From: Miscanthus floridulus
Taxonomy: Eukaryota; Streptophyta; Magnoliopsida; Poales; Poaceae
DNA: 64,000 nucleotides
Reading direction: 5' to 3'
Assembly (NCBI RefSeq): GCF_019320115.1
Contig: NC_089589.1
Location: 23,193,273 to 23,257,272, forward strand
Below are positions 58,346 to 64,000 of the stretch, one piece after another. The notes beneath the pieces are model-generated. The model saw only the letters and a list, made by a program, of their open reading frames with translations. It was not told the DNA's origin and ran no database searches. How positions within the stretch are numbered: position 1 is the first letter of the stretch; each line of letters opens with the position of its first letter. The translations under genes and the position numbers were made by a program.

Positions 58346-59154
58346 GGGCACGTACAACGGTCGTTGCGGAGCTGTCTGCGTGCAGTCATTTTTACAAATG
58401 CACGCCTGGCGCACATACGAGACAGCGAGGGCGTCGTCTCGTGAGCCGACGGCTCGGGCCCGTGCTCCCATGCGAAATTAACGTCTCGACACCTGTCGCG
58501 GCGGCTCAGACTGATCCAGTGCGGTTGCGTAGGAGAAGAAGAATGCGCGTAGTAGGCACCAGAGCTGAAGAAGGCGGCAGGCCAAAGGTAGTCGGGCATG
58601 GAGCGGAGGACATACGACATGAGCTCGCCGTCGCCGCCGCCGTGGCCGTAGACGTCTGAGGGACACGCACTGGTCGTCGCCCCTTGCTTGCCGTCGCGCC
58701 GGCTGTTCCAATCTCTCCAGAACTCCAACCGAGAGGGCCGTTCCGATCTAGACGACAGACGGGTCCAAGTCTTGAATAATAGAGTTCAAAGGATGGCCAC
58801 ACATGAGCCGACCTTTTCATCTATTTTTTTATTTTCCTATATTTTTAATATTTGATCAGTGATACTCATGGGGGTAGAGGATCAGTGACAATGATTCTAA
58901 AGAAAAATTGTAATTCCATTCCTAATATTTTTTTAAAGTCATTCCTAATATTTATACGTGATTGTATCAAGAATCAAGATGCAACAAAATGATATACACA
59001 ATGATCTTCCTATTTGATCATGGTTTATTTGCATACATTAAATAGTTCACAGAGAGACAAATAGCTGACCACTGTATAAGTTGTCTATTTAGCTGTCGGT
59101 GTGCGCATTCCTAAAACTTACAGACAGCGTGTTGTCTATGGGTTATACATACCC
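58346..59154. mobile_element. 809-bp PIF/Harbinger-type element, TSD TTA, with GC-rich cargo
   Basis: The left end GGGCACGTACAACGG and the complement of the right end GGGTATGTATAACCC are imperfect inverse repeats. TTA flanks both sides (58343-58345, 59155-59157). The other duplication copy shows the empty site (CACATGTTAAGTTGG near 38112). The interior 58360-58760 is GC-rich, with a minus-strand frame of up to 137 codons. I do not recognise the frame; it could be a captured gene fragment. Confidence 0.8.
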
Positions 59155-59530
59155 TTAAGTTGGAAATCTAGTACGTTATTAATGTACCATTTGTTCAAAT
59201 TTTTTTAATATTAAAATGAATCTAGGTTATAGAGTACACTCTTAGTAAATATAGTGGGATAAACTGCATAAAAAAATATAGTGGGATAAACACTCGTTAC
59301 AGTCATGTATCCTATAAAAATAGAGAGCACTTAAAATTAAATTACCAGTACTGAGCCAAAATGTACAAAATTAATTTAACTGGAATTTACAAAATTTAAT
59401 AATAAGGACTACTAAACCAAATTAAAGTGAATTCTCAAGGTCATTGGATTCTAGTTGGTTACAGGAGACTTTTGACACACTTGATACATCACTAAAATAA
59501 ATATTTATCCGATGTATTCATGTTACTTAT

Positions 59531-60310
59531 TAGTGTACATGGAGGCTGTAGGATTATACTTACATTTACTTAACTGCTGTGTAATTTAGAAACATATATT
59601 GCATACCTTATGGTTGTCATTAAATTGCTATGAAAGTTTATATTAGTATTTATATGCATACTCAAGTTGAGGGATATTTTGCTTTATTTTATATAATGAC
59701 AGAGGTGGTTAATCTAGATACAACTTGGAGTATTCGTTAGTGATTTCCTTTTATATGCTAATTTAGAGATTACATTGCATTATGTTTCGTAAAGACATAT
59801 GTGGGTAAATTAAATAGAAATTCATAGATTAATTTAAATAATCCTACAAAATGGTAGAGGTGTTTAATTTATATGCAATTGTATATAATTATTTTAAATT
59901 ACCTTTCATACATATGTTGGGGCGGGTACTTTATTATATTTAAATTTCTTGTAACGGAATCCTTAACACTTAAGCATTGATCGGCCTGCTCCCGAATCCC
60001 CTCTTGCTTCGCATCTCGAACTTCAATCCAAATATCGGTGTCCTAACTCATGCATAGCATGTTGTTGATCTAAACTAAGGAACAAATAACATTAGATATA
60101 TATTGGGTAAACGGAAACAAGCTAGCACAAGCTGCCCTTATTACATATGGTGGACCATACTCTGATCTGATGACAGGGAGTACAAATCTACAGCAGTGGG
60201 CTGGTACATATAAAAAACAACATGGCACATGTAAATTAAAGATTGCAAGATAGACGCACAAACAACATAGACTAATTTCAATCTTGGCTGGGACGACAGA
60301 GTGCAGTTTC
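59531..60310. other. AT-rich flank, probable 3' side of the BURP remnant
   Basis: 59531-60060 is AT-rich noncoding sequence. 60070-60310 is likely the former 3' UTR of the BURP gene on the minus strand. I see no other element. Confidence 0.4.
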
Positions 60311-60472
60311 TTAGGATGACGAGCGATTTGCCTCCTTCTTGACCCACACGTTGTGCCCATACGGCAGATAGTGGTAGATTGGTCCGGCGCCAGGCTTGGT
60401 GCCGAGGACCTTGAAGGAGAAATGCTCGGCGTCCCAGTGGGACGTGTCAGTGTGACAAATCGCGGCAACAGT
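60311..60472 (-). pseudogene. BURP-domain protein, 3' end only, cut by a CACTA element
   Basis: The minus-strand frame reads ICHTDTSHWDAEHFSFKVLG, then TKPGAGPIYHYLPYGHNVWV, ending at a TAA at 60311-60313. This is the C-terminal part of a BURP domain, found in plant cell-wall and stress proteins (RD22, PG1-beta, USP types). The domain is defined by spaced Cys-His pairs. The CH in ICHTDTSHW is intact, but the last pair reads YH instead of CH. The frame runs straight into the CACTA end at 60473, so the upstream part is beyond the element or lost. The tail after VW is longer than usual. I am confident of the family, less so of the subfamily. Confidence 0.75.
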
Positions 60473-60539
60473 CACTAGTAGAGAACAGACCTTTGATCCT
60501 CGGTCAAAATGGACTCTAGTCCCGGAATTTTTTGCCCCC

Positions 60540-60795
60540 GGGACTAGAAATACCTTTAGTCCCGGTTGGTGGATCCAACCGGGACTAAAGGCCCCTGCCC
60601 AACGGCTACTGCGCCAGACAGAGGTGGCAGGGACCTTTAGTCCCGGTTGGAGCCACCAACCGGGACTAAAGGTAGACTTCTACTCCCGGTTGGTGGCTCC
60701 AACCGGGAGTAAAGGTCTACTCCCGGGCCGTGGCTGCGCCCGGGGTTGGAAAGTTACCTTTAGTCCCGGTTGGATCTATCAACCGGGACTAAATG
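60540..60795. repeat. Subterminal inverted motifs of the young CACTA
   Basis: Four inverted pairs of TAGTCCCGGTTGG with CCAACCGGGACTA surround short loops. They are the presumed binding sites for the element's own DNA-binding protein. Confidence 0.85.
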
Positions 60796-60804
60796 TTCTC
60801 CCTT

Positions 60805-60810
60805 TATAAA
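60805..60810 (+). promoter_or_regulatory. TATA box of the young CACTA transcription unit
   Basis: TATAAA at 60805-60810 follows directly after the subterminal motifs and precedes a CT-rich leader (CCTCCTTCCTCC). This is the expected position for the element's promoter. Confidence 0.55.
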
Positions 60811-61157
60811 TCGGCCGTCTCCTCCTTCCTCCCCGAGCCCGAGCTCAGCACATTTTGAAGCTCACTGCAGTAGTGTTCTTGCTTCCTCCCTCCCTCCATT
60901 GTTCCTCCATCCATTCTTCGATTCCTCCGTCGATTCTTCAGTTGTAAAGGTTACCAATCTCATACTCTCATTTTTTACCATTTTCTTATGCCATTTTATT
61001 CACTATATATATTTATGGTTCTTTATTATGGTTTTTTTTCATTTGTAAGCAATTTGAGCTCAAAATCACTTTAAGCTTGCATATTTACATGAAAGAAGGT
61101 TAAAGTATATATAAATATAAAGTTAGAAAATAGTTAGAAAATTATAGCAAATCCTTA

Positions 61158-61376
61158 CTAGTTGAACTTGCGGACCGTGTTCAGGTCGGCGAGGATGTTC
61201 TCTGCCGAGCGGTAACGGACGTCAAGGAGGAGCTTTGATTCTACGAGGGAGAGCGATAACGGTCGTGGAAGACCGTGTTCCCTTCCTCGTAGAATCGGAG
61301 CTCTTCCTTGACCAAGTACGGTGCCGTCCGGTGGAGAAATCCTCGCCAAGCTGATCACGTAAGCAAGGTCAACTAG
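61158..61376 (+). ncRNA. Foldback 1: 219-nt hairpin in the CACTA leader
   Basis: Complementary segments nest from outside to inside: CTAGTTGAACTTGC with GCAAGGTCAACTAG, GGCGAGGATGTTCTC with GAGAAATCCTCGCC, and TCAAGGAGGAGCTTTGATTC with GAATCGGAGCTCTTCCTTGA. The inner pair is ACGGTC with GACCGT. The resulting stem is long and lightly mismatched, like a plant miRNA precursor or young inverted duplication. It lies between the TATA box and the first reading frame. Whether it is processed is unknown. Confidence 0.5.
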
Positions 61377-61499
61377 TACGGATGGTTATTTATTCACATG
61401 TCCCGATATCGTCGTAGTAGTCTGTCAATCACCGTACCTAAACGTAGTATATATAAATAAAAACTTAGAAAATAGTTAGAAAATTATAGAAAATCCGTA

Positions 61500-61718
61500 T
61501 TAGTTGAACTTGCGGACCGTGTTCAGCTCGGCAAGCATGTTCTCTGTCGAGCGGTAACGGACATCAAGGAGGAGCTTTGATTCTACGAGGGAGAGCGACA
61601 ACGGTCGTGGGAGACCGTGTTCCCTTCCTCATAGAATCGGAGCTCTTCCTTGACCAAGTACGGTGCTGTCCGGTGGAGAAATGCTCGCCGAGATGATCAC
61701 GTAAGCAAGGTCAACTAG
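61500..61718 (+). ncRNA. Foldback 2: tandem copy of the hairpin
   Basis: This repeats foldback 1 about 342 bp downstream with a small number of substitutions (for example GCTCGGCAAGCATG for GGTCGGCGAGGATG). Several changes are matched or tolerated on the opposite arm (ATGCTCGCCGAG). The flanking GTACGGATGGTTATTTATTC is duplicated too, so the whole module was tandemly copied. Confidence 0.5.
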
Positions 61719-61967
61719 TACGGATGGTTATTTATTCACACGTCCCGATATCGTCGTAGTAGTCTGTTATGTGTGTACATTCCCATTCTTCTGTTAATTT
61801 GCGGAAATATCATATGAATTACTTACCTGCCGCAGTAAAAGACGAGAACACAATGACCATTAAAAATATCATTGTTTAGAGATCTAGATAATTTTATAGT
61901 TTGTTAATTTTATTTGTTTATAAAAGAAGAAATTTATAGTGTATTAAAAAATGAGTATAGAGAGTAG

Positions 61968-62503
61968 ATGGCAACTGCTTCCGGGTCCTCGGCCTCTCAT
62001 GGGTTTCCAAAGCGACTTAGGCCGGGCCTTCCTCTCATTCCATGCGGCAAGTGTCGTGATGAGATGAAGATTGTGATGGAGTACCGAGTGAAGAAGGAGG
62101 GTCCCAACAAGGATCGTATCTTCTACAAGTGTCCGGATCGCAATGTGAGTTATTTTATCGTATTTAATGATTATGGTTAGTTTATACCTATTTTCATGAT
62201 GGTTGTGATTAAAGTTCTAATTTTTTGTTTTAATTTCAGTGGGATGGCAGTGGACGATGTTCAGGCTTCTACTGGGAGGAAGAGTATGTTGAACTCGTGC
62301 AAAAATATCTTGCACAACAGGCAGATACGGCGGCTAATGAGGCAGTGATCCAGCCGAAGAAGCCCAAAGATGTTGCACAATCGGGGGATCTGTCTGTTTT
62401 AGTTGAGATTGGTCGCGAAATCCTTGTGCTCCTGAAATGTATTTTAGCTTTAGTTCTTTTAGTGGTAGTTGGGATTGTCTACATTGTAGCGATGCTTTCA
62501 TAA
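61968..62503 (+). CDS. GRF-type zinc-finger protein with C-terminal membrane segment (two exons)
   Basis: Exon 1 is 61968-62144 and exon 2 is 62240-62503, with a GTGAGT...TTTCAG intron, giving 146 residues. The start ATG follows an in-frame A-rich leader. After a Ser-rich start, residues 25-75 form a GRF-type zinc finger: CGKC, EGPNKDRIFYKCPDRN, then WDGSGRCSGFYWEEEY. The last 25 residues are strongly hydrophobic (LLKCILALVLLVVVGIVYIV), predicting a tail anchor. GRF fingers bind nucleic acids in several repair proteins, and proteins of this short finger-plus-anchor design are numerous in grass genomes. Here it sits 88 bp upstream of the transposase, inside the CACTA element. It may be a real element gene or an upstream exon set of the transposase transcript. 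Its role in transposition is not known to me. Confidence 0.65.
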
Positions 62504-62591
62504 ATTTGTATCTTTTGTGGTGGCACGCATGTTGTATAAATAATTAATTATGATCTAGGTTTTAATATGATATTTATGTCATGTAATGCAG

Positions 62592-64000
62592 ATGAGCCGT
62601 CATTGGATGTATAATGCTGATCGCCGCTCACAAGAGTTCATTGACGGCGTGCATTCTTTATTACGTGCAGCCGAGACAAACAAACGCGACGGTTTCATGT
62701 GCTGCCCATGTGCCATATGTAAGAATACGGTGGAATATCCTTGCTCAAGGACTCTTCATTCACACTTGTTCAAGTCGGGTTTCATGCCAAACTATATTTG
62801 TTGGACAAAGCACGGAGAAACCGGTGTTGTAATGGAAGAAGATGAAGAAGAACAATGGGACGACAATGATATTATTCCTGATGGTGCGTGCTTCAATGAT
62901 ACTGCAATGGGAGAAGCTGAAGAAGAGGTAGTCGCAGAAGATGAGCTGGCTGATGATCTTTGTCAGGTCATTCGTGATGCACAAAGAGAATGTGAAAGTG
63001 AAAAGGAGAAGATCAAGTTCGAGCGGATGCTAGAAGATCACAAGAAATTGTTGTACCCAACTTGTGATGCAGGGCAGAAAAAGTTGGGAACCACACTAGA
63101 ATTGCTGCAATGGAAGGCAAAGAATGGTGTATCTGACAAGGGATTTGGAGAGTTACTAAAAATCCAAAAGAAGATGCTTCCGAAGTACAATGAATTGCCC
63201 GCCACTACCTACGAAGCAAAACAAGTTGTCTGTCCTATGGGGCTAGAAATAGAGAAGATACATGCATGTCCTAATGACTGCATCCTATACCGTGGCAAAG
63301 AGTACGAGAAATTGGATGCATGCCCGGTATGCCATGCGTCGCGGTATAAGATCAGGCGAGATGACCCTGGTGATGTTGAGGGCGAACGTCCACGTAAGAA
63401 AATCCCTGCCAAGGTTATGTGGTATGCTCCTATAATACCACGCTTGAAACGTCTGTTCAGAAACAAAGAACATGCAAAATTGTTACGATGGCACAAAGAA
63501 GACCGTAAGGTAGACAATATGTTGAGACACCCTGCTGATGGGTCCCAATGGAGAGCAATCGACAGAGAATTCCCGGAGTTTGCAAATGACGCAAGAAACT
63601 TAAGGTTTGCTTTAAGTACAGATGGTATCAATCCTTTTGGAGAGCAGAACAGTAGTCATAGCACTTGGCCTGTTACTCTAAGTATCTACAACATTCCTCC
63701 TTGGTTATGCATGAAGCGGAAGTTCATTATGATGCCTGTGCTCATCCAAGGCCCGAAGCAACCTGGCAATGACATCGATGTGTACCTGAGACCACTTATT
63801 GATGAACTTCTCATTTTGTGGAATAAAGAAGGTGTACGTGTGTGGGATGAGTACAAACAGGAACACTTTGATCTGCGAGCATTGTTGTTCGTAACAATCA
63901 ATGATTGGCCTGCTCTAAGTAATCTTTCAGGACAGTCAAACAAGGGATATAATGCATGCACACACTGCTTCGGTGATATTAGAGGTGTATTCTTGAAAAA
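62592..64000 (+). CDS. TNP2-like CACTA transposase, open to the window edge (partial)
   Basis: The frame opens at ATG 62592 (MSRHWMY) and is free of stops for 469 codons to the end of the window. The N-terminal transposase-associated domain is visible at residues 1-80: FMCCPCAICKN, HLFKSGFMPNYICWTKHGE, then a long acidic stretch. Residues 170-300 carry the linker (TLELLQWKAKNGVSDKGFGE, MGLEIEKIHACPNDCILYRG, YEKLDACPVCHASRYKIR). From about residue 320 the Transposase_21 core follows, with LRFALSTDGINPFG (presumed first catalytic Asp) and WPALSNLSGQSNKGYNACTH. Full TNP2 proteins are about 800-1200 residues, so roughly half is present. A CAG just before the ATG could be a splice acceptor, so an upstream exon is possible. 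The enzyme excises and inserts CACTA elements. Confidence 0.9.
   Translation, partial: MSRHWMYNADRRSQEFIDGVHSLLRAAETNKRDGFMCCPCAICKNTVEYPCSRTLHSHLFKSGFMPNYICWTKHGETGVVMEEDEEEQWDDNDIIPDGACFNDTAMGEAEEEVVAEDELADDLCQVIRDAQRECESEKEKIKFERMLEDHKKLLYPTCDAGQKKLGTTLELLQWKAKNGVSDKGFGELLKIQKKMLPKYNELPATTYEAKQVVCPMGLEIEKIHACPNDCILYRGKEYEKLDACPVCHASRYKIRRDDPGDVEGERPRKKIPAKVMWYAPIIPRLKRLFRNKEHAKLLRWHKEDRKVDNMLRHPADGSQWRAIDREFPEFANDARNLRFALSTDGINPFGEQNSSHSTWPVTLSIYNIPPWLCMKRKFIMMPVLIQGPKQPGNDIDVYLRPLIDELLILWNKEGVRVWDEYKQEHFDLRALLFVTINDWPALSNLSGQSNKGYNACTHCFGDIRGVFLK

Larger units (their letters stand above)
57665..59530. repeat. Segmental duplication, copy 2, direct portion
   Basis: This matches 37708-38464 (GTGTGGGACCGGTTGTGGCA, GGCATCGTATAAAATCCC, TCTAGGTTATAGAGTACACT) apart from insertions at 57793-58053 and 58346-59154, and a short extra ACCATGCATGATGTG near 57734. 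Confidence 0.88.
60473..64000 (+). mobile_element. Apparently young CACTA element, GGGACTAAAGG class, running off the window
   Basis: The left end is CACTAGTAGAGAACAGACC at 60473, in the BURP frame, preceded by AGT as candidate target duplication. Subterminal inverted pairs of TTTAGTCCCGGTTGG / CCAACCGGGACTAAA occupy 60540-60795. A TATA box at 60805, two foldbacks, a GRF-type gene and an open TNP2 gene follow in plus orientation. The reading frames are intact so far, unlike every other CACTA element in the window. The right end is not included. Confidence 0.9.

Noticed and set aside
60070..60468. 132-codon minus-strand frame over the BURP remnant
   Set aside because: It is a shadow in another frame. 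The BURP reading uses a different minus-strand frame that ends at 60311.
61158..61376. Foldback 1 as a copy of rice miR820
   Set aside because: The known miR820 sequence pattern is not seen in either arm; only the CACTA location is comparable.

Overview
The window is nuclear DNA from a grass, most likely a panicoid of the sorghum, maize, sugarcane or Miscanthus group. Several classes of CACTA (En/Spm) transposon dominate it, including the class whose ends carry TTTGCCGAGTG motifs. It also holds Tourist/PIF-type and hAT-like MITEs, gypsy-type LTR sequence and decayed plant genes. It is intergenic, heterochromatin-like DNA. I see only one apparently intact host gene, a small thionin-like gene at 36060-36438.

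Layout. 1-5063 is the right part of a decayed CACTA element whose reading frame ends in a Ulp1-type cysteine protease domain. 5064-5264 looks like a promoter plus first exon. 5265-25711 is a tandem array with the form (A-B)x8 then A. Module A is about 833 bp of otherwise single-copy-looking DNA. Module B is about 1.75 kb, made of a CACTA-like end plus an LTR-like segment. One unit has a deletion of about 980 bp. 25676-26473 is a PIF-like element whose left end is also the right end of module A. 26809-29346 is a tandem duplication broken inside a CACTA element. 29983-33319 is a CACTA element with a second CACTA (30239-32424) inserted in it; their flanking 3-bp duplications can be read. 34069-36440 holds a small NBS-type remnant, a diverged direct duplication and the thionin-like gene. 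37391-38464 is one copy of a segmental duplication whose partner lies at 56936-59535. 38468-44880 is LTR-type retrotransposon sequence. 45708-52227 is a 3-ketoacyl-CoA synthase pseudogene split by a 5.7-kb CACTA element (45801-51509) that carries a decayed TNP2 transposase on the minus strand. 53839-56935 is another decayed CACTA element. 60311-60472 is the last part of a BURP-domain gene, cut by a further CACTA element that starts at 60473 and runs off the window. That last element looks the youngest. It has an open GRF-zinc-finger gene (61968-62503) and a TNP2 transposase reading frame still open at the window edge (62592 to beyond 64000).

How the parts relate. The clearest biology is repeated CACTA insertion into coding sequence (KCS and BURP), nesting, and local duplication. 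Comparing duplicated copies gives empty sites that date several insertions. The most unusual structures are the 20-kb tandem array behind a promoter-like segment, two tandem long foldbacks in the leader of the intact CACTA element, and a 225-bp-arm inverted repeat in the KCS-splitting element. Part of the array (about 10.7-13.4 kb, and unit 6) carries error-like indels, so its copy number should be treated with caution. All calls come from reading the sequence; no database search was run.
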